Below, in pieces: positions 6,492 through 13,959 of a stretch of DNA of 13,959 nt. The position numbers were made by a program, and so were the translations under genes. Numbering within the stretch: position 1 is the first letter of the stretch; each line of letters opens with the position of its first letter. A model generated the notes under the pieces. The model saw only the letters and a program-made list of their open reading frames with translations, searched no databases and was not told where the DNA came from. Origin of the DNA: Thermoleophilia bacterium. Lineage in GTDB: Bacteria; Actinomycetota; Thermoleophilia; Gaiellales; SKUG01. The stretch covers positions 1 through 13,959 of the forward strand of contig JAGQUL010000166.1 of the NCBI GenBank assembly GCA_020438525.1. Reading direction: 5' to 3'.

Positions 6492-9400
6492 ATGCCCACG
6501 CTTCGCACGCTCGTGCGCCGGCTCGCGCTCGCGGCCGCCACGACCGCAGCCCTGCTGCTCGCTGCGCCGTCCGCTGCGCTCGCGCTCACGCCCGGCGCGA
6601 ACGGACCGATCGTGATCAACACCACCACCTTCCCGCCGCCGCGCCACAACCGGGTCGAGTTCTACGACCCCGACACCGGCGCGCTCGCGCGCGAGACCTA
6701 CGAGCTGCCCGGCGACGGTGCCACCGGCGTCAGCGACATGGTGTTCAACACCGACGGGCGCCACATCGCAACCGTCCAGACGAACACCCAGACGACCGGG
6801 AACGTCCACTGGTTCGGCAGCCAGCTGGGTTCGCTCGACGACCTCTTCCAGGCGTTCGGTGCCAGCGGCAGCGTGTGGTCGCCGGTGGTGCTCGACGACG
6901 CGCGCCTGTGCAACAGCTCCAACCGCGTCGTCGCCGCGCTCCCCAACGGCAACTACCTGTGGCTGCGAAGCGACTGGGCATATCACGACCCGTCACCGAT
7001 CGACCCCGCGCACCCATGCAACACGCCGAGCTCGGACTCGATGATGGCGATGTACGAGAACACGCCGAGCAATGCACAGGTGCGGACGTTCCCACGAAAG
7101 CCGCTGAATGCCGTTTCGACGATCGAGTACACGGGTCGATACTTCAGCTCGACGAGCCCCGACCTCGTCTACCAGTACCAGACGAGCGACTCGGTCGCGG
7201 AGCCGAGCGGGCTCTACAGGTTCGACCTTGCCACGAACACGCGAACGCTGCTGAGCCACACGATCCATGAGGTATCGGACCTGACCGCCGACGGCGCGAC
7301 CGGCGTGTACGCCGACGGCAACCTGTACCGGATCGATGTCGCGACCGAGACCCCGACCACCGTGCTGACGGCGGCGCAGATAGCGGCGCTCGAGCCGGCA
7401 GCACCCGGGGTCGGCGCGGCCGGCACCGGAGGGAATGCGCCGAAGCTCTCGCCCGACGGCACGAAGATCCTGTTCCAGCGCGGCTATGCCTTCGGCGTCG
7501 TGGGGATCGACGGCTCCAACCCGCACATCGTCCACATGTACACCGGCAACGACGTGCCAGTCTCGTGGGGCTGGATGCCGTCGCCCGGGCTCGATCTCGA
7601 CGTCGAGGCATCGCCGCTCGACGGCGACGTGCTCGAGTTCGACCTGAAGCTGCACAACGGCATCTCGTCGCGGATCGACAACCTTGCGTACTCCTCGTTC
7701 GCCCCGTTCAGCGGCATCGAGTACTCGACCGGTGCCTACGCTGCGGCAGACAAGCTCGGCGTGACCGTGCTCGGCGGCCCGACGCCCGGACTCGGGTCGA
7801 GCATCGAGGCAGGCGGAACCCGCACGCACCAGTACCTGGTCGGCGTGGACAAGCCCGGGTTCGCGTACGTGCGCGCGAAGGTGACCGGCACGCCGGTCGG
7901 GCTCGCCCCGGTCACAGCGACGAGCGAGATCCTCGGCATCCAGGCATCGACGCGCGACCAGAGCAAGGGCGAGAAGATGGCGACGATGACCGCGGGGTAC
8001 GCGTACATGGCGTACTTCATGCAGCGGTATGCGGAGGCCAAGTACAACCAGACCTGGGCGCAGATCAACCGCACGCTCGTGCGCACGCTGCCGCGACCGA
8101 TGCGCGTGCGCGCCACGAACATGACGCCCGCAGAACGCGCCACGGCGCGCGCGCTCGGGCTGCCGGACAAGGCACTGTCCTGGCTGCCCACGAACAAGCG
8201 ACGCGCCGGCCTGGCGGTCGCAGCGTTTCTGCAGGCGGAGAAGGCAGCGCAGCAGCGCGTGCTCAAGCGGCACCTCGGGCGGTTCGCGAACAAGACGTTC
8301 GTCGTCCCCTACGAGTTCTGGAGCGAGCAGCTCACCGGTGATCCGACGACCACCATCCCCGTCGGCGAGGCGCTGTATCGAGAAGGTGCGTACTGGACCA
8401 ATCGCGGCAAGACGGCGGCGAACGGCTACGCGACCGCGGCCTACCAGGCGGTGAGCGATCCCGACCTGGCATTCAAGCTGCTCGCTGCCCAGCAGCAGGC
8501 GGTCCAGACGGTCCGGAAGAAGGTCGCGAGGATCAAGGCCGCAGCACCGGGTCAGGCGGTTCGCTTCGCGCGCGCCGTGCAGGAAGACCCGGTGAAGGCC
8601 GCGAGGATCGCCGGGAACATGTACGGAACGGTGAAGACCGAGACGAACATCGCCGTTGCCACGACCGTGTTCTCACCCACGCCTGCGGGAGTCGCGCACG
8701 GGGTCCGCAACACCGGCAACTCGCTGCGGAAGTTCCTCAACATCGCCGGCACCACGATCGAGGACGAGCGCACCCTCGCCACGATGACCACCGCGACCCG
8801 CATGGCCGGCGTCGCTGCTGCCGACACGCTGCCGACCGCAGCCAAGCTCGGCATGCCGAAGGCCGACCAGACCGCGTGGCGGAACGTGATCGCCACGATC
8901 GAGGACTCCGTGCAGTCGAAGTTCGGCGTGAAGCTCAACATGCAGCTCTCGTTCCGTCCACGCAACGTCTACTCCGGAAGCGTCAAGGGCGGCGTGGGCA
9001 AGAACATGTTCATCAAGAAGGCCAAGGCCGGCACCGATCTGGACGTGACCCTGGGGATGGATCGGATCGGGCTCGGCAAGGCCGCGATCTACAACCCCCG
9101 CCGCCCGTTCTGGTACCGATTCGCGAGTGCCGAGAAGCGCATGAAGATGGACGACCGGATCAAGGAGATGCGCGCGGCGGTCGCCGAGTGGACCGATGCG
9201 TCGTCTGCAGTCGGCAAGGCCCGCCGCAGCAAGGGCTTCACGGGCGTGGCCACGGTCGGCGAGAACAACGCCGTGGTGAAGATCAAGATGCGCCTGTCGG
9301 GAAAGACGACGCGCGGCACCACGGTGATGCAGTACGACGAGCTGGTCGTGGATGGCCGCACGATCGTCAAGCGCGGCACGAAGCCCCACCCGGTCGTGAG

Positions 9401-9761
9401 CGACTACGACGGCAACGCGATCCTGCAGGCGAACGGCAAGGAGCTGCCGCCACAGGTGCGCGGCTTCGTCGAGCTCGAGACGATGCGCCTGCAGCGCGAG
9501 CTCGGCACCAAGGGCGTGGCGGTGAGCTTCCACGGGTTCACCAAGAACGGCTTCGACCTGCCGGCCAAGGCGTACCGTGGGCTGTTCAAGTTTCTGCTCG
9601 AGGGCCTGAGCCCGAAGCAGAAGAAGCAGGCGCTGAGCATCTACCTGGCCAAGTACCACCAGCCGGGCGACTCGTTCGACGAGCTGCTCAAGTCCTACGC
9701 CACGAACGACTTCGTGATCAAGGTGACGCGCACCGGCGCCACGGGCGGCCACGGCTACTGA
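6492..9761 (+). CDS. Secreted multidomain protein: propeller-like N-terminus and putative CyaA/edema-factor-like cyclase C-terminus
   Basis: The 1089-residue protein starts at an ATG with AAGGA 7 bases upstream. A Sec signal peptide occupies ~1-31. Residues ~36-365 look like a TolB/WD-type beta-propeller with short D-x-x-T strands (FYDPDTGALA, GLYRFDLATNTRTLL, NLYRIDVATETPTT, LSPDGTKILFQRG at 319-331). An Ig-like segment spans ~367-485. An Ala/Lys-rich helical middle covers ~485-815. The last ~270 residues carry FRPRN (821-825), GVGK with Lys837, IKKAK with Lys842/843/845, SDYDG with Asp971 and Asp973, and SFHGFTKN with His1014 and Asn1019. This order resembles FRLVN, GVATKG..VHAK, TADIDMF and QHGTEQNN of CyaA and edema factor. 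If correct, the domain would bind ATP/GTP and two metals and make a cyclic nucleotide. The D-to-H spacing (41 residues) is shorter than in known toxins and the SSDWG motif is missing, so it could be divergent or inactive. No immunity-like gene is adjacent. The gene and secretion are secure; the cyclase relation is a memory-based inference. Confidence 0.88.
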   Translation: MPTLRTLVRRLALAAATTAALLLAAPSAALALTPGANGPIVINTTTFPPPRHNRVEFYDPDTGALARETYELPGDGATGVSDMVFNTDGRHIATVQTNTQTTGNVHWFGSQLGSLDDLFQAFGASGSVWSPVVLDDARLCNSSNRVVAALPNGNYLWLRSDWAYHDPSPIDPAHPCNTPSSDSMMAMYENTPSNAQVRTFPRKPLNAVSTIEYTGRYFSSTSPDLVYQYQTSDSVAEPSGLYRFDLATNTRTLLSHTIHEVSDLTADGATGVYADGNLYRIDVATETPTTVLTAAQIAALEPAAPGVGAAGTGGNAPKLSPDGTKILFQRGYAFGVVGIDGSNPHIVHMYTGNDVPVSWGWMPSPGLDLDVEASPLDGDVLEFDLKLHNGISSRIDNLAYSSFAPFSGIEYSTGAYAAADKLGVTVLGGPTPGLGSSIEAGGTRTHQYLVGVDKPGFAYVRAKVTGTPVGLAPVTATSEILGIQASTRDQSKGEKMATMTAGYAYMAYFMQRYAEAKYNQTWAQINRTLVRTLPRPMRVRATNMTPAERATARALGLPDKALSWLPTNKRRAGLAVAAFLQAEKAAQQRVLKRHLGRFANKTFVVPYEFWSEQLTGDPTTTIPVGEALYREGAYWTNRGKTAANGYATAAYQAVSDPDLAFKLLAAQQQAVQTVRKKVARIKAAAPGQAVRFARAVQEDPVKAARIAGNMYGTVKTETNIAVATTVFSPTPAGVAHGVRNTGNSLRKFLNIAGTTIEDERTLATMTTATRMAGVAAADTLPTAAKLGMPKADQTAWRNVIATIEDSVQSKFGVKLNMQLSFRPRNVYSGSVKGGVGKNMFIKKAKAGTDLDVTLGMDRIGLGKAAIYNPRRPFWYRFASAEKRMKMDDRIKEMRAAVAEWTDASSAVGKARRSKGFTGVATVGENNAVVKIKMRLSGKTTRGTTVMQYDELVVDGRTIVKRGTKPHPVVSDYDGNAILQANGKELPPQVRGFVELETMRLQRELGTKGVAVSFHGFTKNGFDLPAKAYRGLFKFLLEGLSPKQKKQALSIYLAKYHQPGDSFDELLKSYATNDFVIKVTRTGATGGHGY

Positions 9762-9897
9762 GCGCGCGCGCTCGACGCTCACCGTCCGATTCGTGAAGCG
9801 CCTGAAACCCGACGGCGCCCCGCTCCCGATACCCCGATGAGGAAGTCGCACGCCGCCGGGGGGCCGCGTGCGTCCAGTCAGAGGGGGAAGTCACGGC
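9762..9897. other. Intergenic spacer with the trehalose-synthase ribosome binding site
   Basis: I see no gene and no convincing promoter or T-tailed hairpin in these 136 bases. The right end holds the purine run GAGGGGGAAG (9881-9890), which ends 7 bases before the ATG at 9898 and identifies that codon as the start. An in-frame GTG at 9868 lacks such a site. Confidence 0.5.
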
Positions 9898-11895
9898 ATG
9901 GATCCTGTTGGACTCCGTGGAATCACGGCGCTGATCGGTGCGCACGCTGGGGAAGCGACGGCGGTCGCGGGGCTCGCCGACGACGCCGCGCGCACGCTCG
10001 GCACGGCCGCAGCGCGCTCGCTCGACGACCTGCCGCCGGGCATCACGCGCGATGCCGTGGGCCTGCTGCGCGACGACGCGGGCCGCATCTCCAACGGCAT
10101 GCCGCGCGATCCGCTCTGGCACCAGAAGACCCCGATCTACCAGGTCTACACGCGCACGTTCGCGGACGGGACCGGCAGTGGCACCGGCAACTTCCAGGGC
10201 GTGATCGATCACCTCGACCACGTCGAGTACATGCGCCAGAAGGCGATCTGGATCAGCCCGCACCACCCGTCCGGCGGCAAGGACGGCGGCTACGACATCG
10301 TCAACTACTTCAAGGTCAACCCGCAGCTCGGCACGATGGACGACTTCGAGCGGCTCGTGCAGGAGGCGCATGGCCGCGACATCCGCGTGATCACGGAGAT
10401 GGTCGCCAACCACACGTCGAACCAGCACGAGTGGTTCACGAGCGAGGCATCGAAGCTCGGCGACATCGTTCGCACCAAGGGCCGCAAGGCGGCGCAGGAG
10501 TACGCGGAGTCGACCGGCAAGGACGGCCCGATGTACGTGTGGGACTTCACCCGCACGAAGGAGCAGGGACCGCCCGACAAGTGGTCGGACGTGCGCGTGA
10601 TCTTCGACGACATCGAGGTCGAGGGCAACTGGGCGTGGAGCGACGACGCCCAGGGCTACTACTGGCACCGGTTCTTCACCGAGCAGCCCGACCTCAACTG
10701 GGAGAACCCGCGCGTCGCCGACGAGATGGCGAACGTGCTGCGGTTCTGGCTCGACAAGGGCGTCGACGGGATCCGCCTGGATGCGGTGCCGTACCTGCAC
10801 CAGGGCACGCGCGAGGCCCACGGCATGACGTACTACGGCGAGAACATGCGCGAGACGCACGAGCAGATCAAGCGCATCCGCGCGATCATGGACGCCGAGT
10901 ACGCCGACCGGATCACCGTCGGCGAGGCGAACATGGATGCCGCGGCGACGCGCGAGTACTTCGGCAACGGCGACGAGTCGAACGCGCTGTTCGACTTCCC
11001 CACGATGCCGCAGATGTACATGGGCCTGATGCAGCGCGACAAGACGCGCATCCTCAAGGCGATGGAGACGGCGCAGGGCATTCCGGAGGGAACGTCGTGG
11101 ATGCGCTTCCTGCGCAACCACGACGAGCTCACGCTCGAGAAGGTCACGCCGAGCGAGCGCGAGTGGATGTGGGGCCTGTTCCGCGACGGCGACGCCGCCC
11201 GCGGCATCACGCCCGATCCGGAAGCGAAGATCAACCTCGGCCTGCGCGTTCGGCTCGCCGACGCGGTCGGACACGACAACGATCCGGTGCTCAAGCAGAA
11301 GGCGATCGAGGCGCTCAACGCGGTGCACTACTCGATGAGCGGCACGCCGATCATGTACCAGGGCGACGAGATCGGCAGCGGTGCGATCCGCGGCCAGCAG
11401 CTGTTCGACCGCGAGCGCGTGCGCGGCACGATGATGTGGGATCGCACGAAGAACTTCGGCTTCTCGTCGTCGGACCGGGTGACCGAGCCGATGACCGACG
11501 CGATCGAGGGTGCGCGCATCGCGACGATCGCAGAGCAGAAGGCCGATCCGAACTCCCTGATGAACCGGCTGCGCGGCATGCTCATGGCGCGCGAGACGAG
11601 CTCGACGATGCAGAGCGGCACCCGCGAGGTCGAGGTTCCGACCAGTGCCAAGGAGCTGCTCGCGTTCGAGCGTTCCACGCCGGACGAGCGGATCATCTCG
11701 ATGACCAACCTCTCACCCGACCGGATCTCGTCGAAGATCGATGTCGAGGTCCCCGAGGGCTGGCACGTCGAGCAGCTGCACGGCAGCCGCGAGTTCGACG
11801 TGTCCAAGGGGATTCCGTCGACCGTGGAGCTCGAGCCGTACGAGTACCAGTGGCTGCGCCTGGTGCCCGACGCGCCCGCGACCGCTGGACGCTGA
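9898..11895 (+). CDS. treS: Trehalose synthase-type GH13 enzyme (maltose/trehalose isomerase) with long N-terminal extension
   Basis: The protein has 665 residues from ATG 9898. It belongs to GH13 in the trehalose synthase (TreS) group, cytoplasmic enzymes that interconvert maltose and trehalose. The catalytic barrel starts at ~71 (LWHQKTPIYQVYTRTFADG). TreS-like stretches are ANHTSNQHEWF (170-180), YYWHRFFTEQPDLNWENP, GVDGIRLDAVPYL, VGEANMD and FLRNHDELTLEKVT. The GH13 triad is intact: nucleophile Asp295, acid/base Glu343, stabiliser Asp409. GTPIMYQGDEIG and a C-terminal beta-sandwich ending EPYEYQWLRL complete the architecture. Two features are unusual. There is a ~70-residue Ala/Asp-rich N-terminal extension without signal peptide, and an insertion after the NHTS motif (SEASKLGDIVRTKGRKAAQE). 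No maltokinase is fused or adjacent, so coupling to the GlgE glucan route is not shown here. A Hanks-type kinase follows after 78 bases. Another GH13 activity, such as an amylase, is the main alternative. Confidence 0.88.
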   Translation: MDPVGLRGITALIGAHAGEATAVAGLADDAARTLGTAAARSLDDLPPGITRDAVGLLRDDAGRISNGMPRDPLWHQKTPIYQVYTRTFADGTGSGTGNFQGVIDHLDHVEYMRQKAIWISPHHPSGGKDGGYDIVNYFKVNPQLGTMDDFERLVQEAHGRDIRVITEMVANHTSNQHEWFTSEASKLGDIVRTKGRKAAQEYAESTGKDGPMYVWDFTRTKEQGPPDKWSDVRVIFDDIEVEGNWAWSDDAQGYYWHRFFTEQPDLNWENPRVADEMANVLRFWLDKGVDGIRLDAVPYLHQGTREAHGMTYYGENMRETHEQIKRIRAIMDAEYADRITVGEANMDAAATREYFGNGDESNALFDFPTMPQMYMGLMQRDKTRILKAMETAQGIPEGTSWMRFLRNHDELTLEKVTPSEREWMWGLFRDGDAARGITPDPEAKINLGLRVRLADAVGHDNDPVLKQKAIEALNAVHYSMSGTPIMYQGDEIGSGAIRGQQLFDRERVRGTMMWDRTKNFGFSSSDRVTEPMTDAIEGARIATIAEQKADPNSLMNRLRGMLMARETSSTMQSGTREVEVPTSAKELLAFERSTPDERIISMTNLSPDRISSKIDVEVPEGWHVEQLHGSREFDVSKGIPSTVELEPYEYQWLRLVPDAPATAGR

Positions 11896-11973
11896 GCGTT
11901 CGTCGACCCGATCCACTACGCATTCCGGACGATTCGGGCGTGAATCCCGTCGGGGACGGGTACCTCCAGTGCA

Positions 11974-12846
11974 ATGGATCCGGTACCGCCCATCGCGGAC
12001 GCGCCAACCGCGCCGCACGAGCTGTTCGAGCCCGTCGCAGGGCTGCAGCCGGGCGTGCTGCTGCACCGGAGCCGGCACGCAGACACGATCCTCGGGAAGT
12101 GGCACGGGCTGGACGTGGTCGCGAAGTGCGTGCGCACCGACCTCGACGACGATGCGCGCACGAGCGCTGCGAACGGCATCCTGCGCGAGGGGCTGCTGCT
12201 GCGCCGCTTCGAGCACCCGTCGATCGTGCGGGTCGTCGAGATCGTGCGTCGCCCGGCAACGCTCGTGCTCGAGCTCGTGCCCGGGCGCTCGATGCGCGAG
12301 GAGCTGCGGCTGCGCCGCCGGCTTCCCGCGACCGAGGCCGCAAAGGTCGGTGCCCAGCTCGCCGACGCGCTCGACCACCTCCACCAGCGCTGGCTCATGC
12401 ATCGCGACCTGAAGCCCGCGAACGTGATCTACGACGGCCACCGCGCCGTGCTCATCGACTTCCACCTGGCCAAGGAGCCCGGTCCCATGCGTGGCGGCGC
12501 AGGCACCCGTCTGTTCACTGCTCCCGAGCAGGTGCGCGGCGGGCACGTCACGCCCGCGGCGGACATCTGGGGCCTCGGCACGGTGCTGTATCGCGCCACG
12601 ACCGGTCGTCTGCCGTTCCACGCCGACTCCGGACACCCGCAGCTCACCACGCGCCCGGTGCCGGCGCTCGAGCGGCTCGCCACGTCGCGCTTCGGCGGCG
12701 ACCTCGTCCGTGCCGAACAGGACCTGCCCCGCGAGCTCGCGCAGCTCGTCGATCGCATGCTCGCCGCCGAGCCCGACCGTCGCCCGAGCGCCGACGAGGT
12801 GTCGTTCCTGCTCGGCGGCATGGTCGACGACGACATCCTCGCCTGA
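11974..12846 (+). CDS. Soluble Hanks-type Ser/Thr protein kinase with atypical ATP-loop
   Basis: This 290-residue protein is an isolated kinase domain without a membrane segment or PASTA repeats. The VAIK-type lysine is Lys51 in VVAKCV, and the helix-C glutamate is Glu72 in LREGLLLRRFEHP. The catalytic loop MHRDLKPANVI (142-152) supplies Asp145 and Asn150, and the metal Asp162 sits in IDFHLAK, where His164 replaces the glycine of DFG. TAPEQ (182-186) and ADIWGLGTVLYRATTGRLPF follow. All catalytic residues are present, so activity is likely. The glycine-rich loop is not recognisable: the segment LLHRSRHADTILGKWHGLD replaces GxGxxG and recalls N-lobes of TKL/ILK-type kinases. The ATG at 11974 has no clear Shine-Dalgarno. 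It lies 78 bases after the trehalose-synthase-type gene, so cotranscription is possible but unproven. The substrate is unknown. Confidence 0.92.
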   Translation: MDPVPPIADAPTAPHELFEPVAGLQPGVLLHRSRHADTILGKWHGLDVVAKCVRTDLDDDARTSAANGILREGLLLRRFEHPSIVRVVEIVRRPATLVLELVPGRSMREELRLRRRLPATEAAKVGAQLADALDHLHQRWLMHRDLKPANVIYDGHRAVLIDFHLAKEPGPMRGGAGTRLFTAPEQVRGGHVTPAADIWGLGTVLYRATTGRLPFHADSGHPQLTTRPVPALERLATSRFGGDLVRAEQDLPRELAQLVDRMLAAEPDRRPSADEVSFLLGGMVDDDILA

Positions 12847-12859
12847 CACACGACATCGC

Positions 12860-12893
12860 GCGGCTGCGAAGCAGCGCGCCGCTTCGCAGCCGC
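12860..12893. terminator. GC-rich hairpin between convergent genes
   Basis: A 13-base stem (12860-12872 with 12881-12893, arm GCGGCTGCGAAGC) closes an 8-base loop. It starts 13 bases after the kinase stop and lies 29 bases past the stop of the convergent membrane-protein gene, so it can serve as a terminator in both directions. There is no T run. The symmetry is exact; the role is inferred from position. Confidence 0.6.
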
Positions 12894-12922
12894 CGCACCG
12901 AGGACAGAGCTGTCTACAAGCT

Positions 12923-13897
12923 CTAGGCCGCGCGCCCCGTGCCGCGCAGCGCAGACAACGCCTGCAACGCGACCCATGCCGCCACGGCAAGCCCGACGAT
13001 CGCGTCGGTGCGTGCACTGAAGGTGTGGTACGCCATGTAGCCGCCGACCGCGCCTGCCACGAGCAGCAGCAGCGCTACCGTCGTGCCCGAGCGAAGCGCC
13101 GTGACGGCCGGCGACGCATCCTGCCTGCGCAGCACGAGCATCGTGATGCCGAGCACGACCAGCGCCGGCAGCACCACCAGCACGGCCATCAGGCCGGCAA
13201 CGAACGCGAACTCGTCGGTGAGCTCGCGCACCGACAGGAAGCCTGCGGCGGCAGCGCCGGCCAGCCCGAGCACCCCGAGCGCAGTGGTCGCGCCGCTGCG
13301 CGGGCCGCTGCTCGCAGCCGCGTGCGCCACGGCGAGCTCGGCGACGAACATCGCGGCCAGGCCGAGCATCGCGCCCGAGAACGAGAGCTTCCACCCCACG
13401 ACCATCAGCACGGCCAGCGCCGCGTATGCGAGCACCACGAAGCGGGGCGGCACGGCACTCGTCGCGGCGGCACCGGAGCCCGGTACGGGGTCGAGCGTGG
13501 GCATCACCGGCATCGTGGTCGCCGCAGCAGGGGCTGCCTGGACCGGGACCGGCGATGCGGCGGGCACGGTCGGGGCCGCAGCGGGCGTGGGCGTGGGCGC
13601 CGGTGGCGGCACGACCTGGTAGACGTAGCCGGTCGGCTGCACCGGCGCCGCTGCGGCGGCCTGCTGGTACGGGTACTGCCAGGTGCCCTGCGGCTGGTCG
13701 GCACCACCAACGGGGCGCCCGTCGATCGATGTGGCGGGCGCGGTCGTCGTCGCCTCGACTGGCTCCTCGACAGGGGTGGACGACGCACCGGCAACGGCAC
13801 CCGAGAACGGGTTCTGGGGCAGCTCGATCGCAGGGAACGCTGCGCGATGTCGCGCCAGCGGGTCGTGATGCTCGTCGTGCTCGTGCGGAATCGTCAT
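12923..13897 (-). CDS. Polytopic membrane protein with Pro/Ala-rich cytoplasmic tail, function unknown
   Basis: From the ATG at 13897 the protein has 324 residues. The frame is open to a GTG at 13948, but MTIPHEHDEHHDPLARHRAAF reads as the natural N-terminus, and GGAGGGG directly precedes it, although closer than ideal. Residues 1-152 are low-complexity: a His/Asp/Glu-rich start, then Pro, Ala and Thr runs with scattered aromatics (TWQYPYQQ, TGYVYQVV). Six hydrophobic segments follow at about 153-172, 175-196, 204-222, 230-255, 272-293 and 298-316, joined by short loops. The layout resembles actinobacterial tail-plus-TM proteins of the DUF4190 kind, but here there are more segments, and I do not recognise a defined family. 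It is convergent with the kinase gene. No catalytic motif is visible. Confidence 0.8.
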   Translation of the reverse strand: MTIPHEHDEHHDPLARHRAAFPAIELPQNPFSGAVAGASSTPVEEPVEATTTAPATSIDGRPVGGADQPQGTWQYPYQQAAAAAPVQPTGYVYQVVPPPAPTPTPAAAPTVPAASPVPVQAAPAAATTMPVMPTLDPVPGSGAAATSAVPPRFVVLAYAALAVLMVVGWKLSFSGAMLGLAAMFVAELAVAHAAASSGPRSGATTALGVLGLAGAAAAGFLSVRELTDEFAFVAGLMAVLVVLPALVVLGITMLVLRRQDASPAVTALRSGTTVALLLLVAGAVGGYMAYHTFSARTDAIVGLAVAAWVALQALSALRGTGRAA

Positions 13898-13932
13898 CCC
13901 CTCCGGATACCCGGTCCTCCGATGATCGATGC

Positions 13933-13938
13933 ATCCTA
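13933..13938 (-). promoter_or_regulatory. Candidate -10 element for the polytopic membrane protein
   Basis: On the minus strand TAGGAT (TANNNT type) lies 35 bases before the ATG at 13897. It would give a leader of about 29 bases. It overlaps the possible upstream GTG-initiated region, so if it is real it supports the ATG at 13897. The -35 position falls at the window edge and cannot be judged. Confidence 0.25.
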
Positions 13939-13959
13939 CCGGGGCCACGCCACCTCGTG

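Noticed and set aside
6044..7270. Plus-strand open frame bridging the dehydrogenase and the large secreted protein
   Set aside because: It overlaps two well-supported genes in another frame and reads as Arg/Ala-rich low-complexity sequence.
9868..9897. Upstream GTG start for the TreS-type gene
   Set aside because: The ATG at 9898 has the GAGGGGGAAG site at good spacing; the GTG at 9868 has none.
9762..9897. Riboswitch or small RNA before the TreS-type gene
   Set aside because: Only short, imperfect complementarities were seen in GC-rich sequence; nothing matches a class I know.
9718..11328. 536-codon minus-strand open frame
   Set aside because: Antisense shadow of the TreS-type gene, whose catalytic triad and ribosome binding site are intact.
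11974..12846. Maltokinase partner of TreS
   Set aside because: HRDLKPAN, APE and DIWGLG are protein-kinase motifs; maltokinase belongs to the aminoglycoside-phosphotransferase-like group and lacks this layout.
9837..12926. 1029-codon plus-strand open frame across treS and the kinase
   Set aside because: It is out of frame with both genes and rich in Arg and Ala; length alone is not informative at this GC content.
12429..13934. 501-codon minus-strand open frame spanning the 12860-12893 hairpin
   Set aside because: It overlaps the kinase gene antisense and the membrane-protein gene out of frame; no conserved motif.

Overview
The window is about 14 kb of very GC-rich, densely coding bacterial DNA with strong GC bias at third codon positions. 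It most likely comes from an actinobacterium (Actinomycetota). The best taxonomic hint is the small collagen-like protein at 4496-5587. Its leader and following '[11 protein letters not shown] / [11 protein letters not shown]' repeats resemble a secreted family I associate with Thermoleophilia (Solirubrobacterales and relatives). The class assignment is inference.

Layout from left to right: (1) the 5' end of a minus-strand gene leaving the left edge, with a clear ribosome binding site; (2) a plus-strand signal-peptide protein of DUF916 type with one C-terminal membrane anchor; (3) a convergent intergenic region holding a near-loopless 47-base palindrome and a pair of 22-base direct repeats; (4) a minus-strand cluster reading membrane endonuclease/exonuclease/phosphatase-family protein, then xseA, then xseB (exonuclease VII, the last two overlapping by ATGA); (5) divergently, a plus-strand series: collagen-like secreted protein, short-chain dehydrogenase, a 1089-residue secreted multidomain protein, a trehalose-synthase-type GH13 enzyme, and a soluble Hanks-type protein kinase; (6) a hairpin between convergent genes; (7) a minus-strand protein with a Pro/Ala-rich tail and six predicted membrane segments. 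No gap between genes exceeds about 210 bases. I see no tRNA, rRNA, CRISPR array, insertion sequence or phage gene.

xseA and xseB encode the two subunits of one DNA-repair nuclease. The other neighbours do not form an obvious single pathway. The trehalose synthase lacks its usual maltokinase partner in this window and is instead followed by a protein kinase.

The most interesting item is the 1089-residue secreted protein. After a Sec signal, a propeller-like region and an Ala/Lys-rich helical middle, its last ~270 residues carry an ordered motif set (FRPRN, GVGK...IKKAK, SDYDG, SFHGFTKN). From memory this resembles the catalytic core of the CyaA / anthrax edema factor / ExoY nucleotidyl-cyclase toxins. 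It would be an unexpected member of that family, but is unproven without profile or structure comparison.
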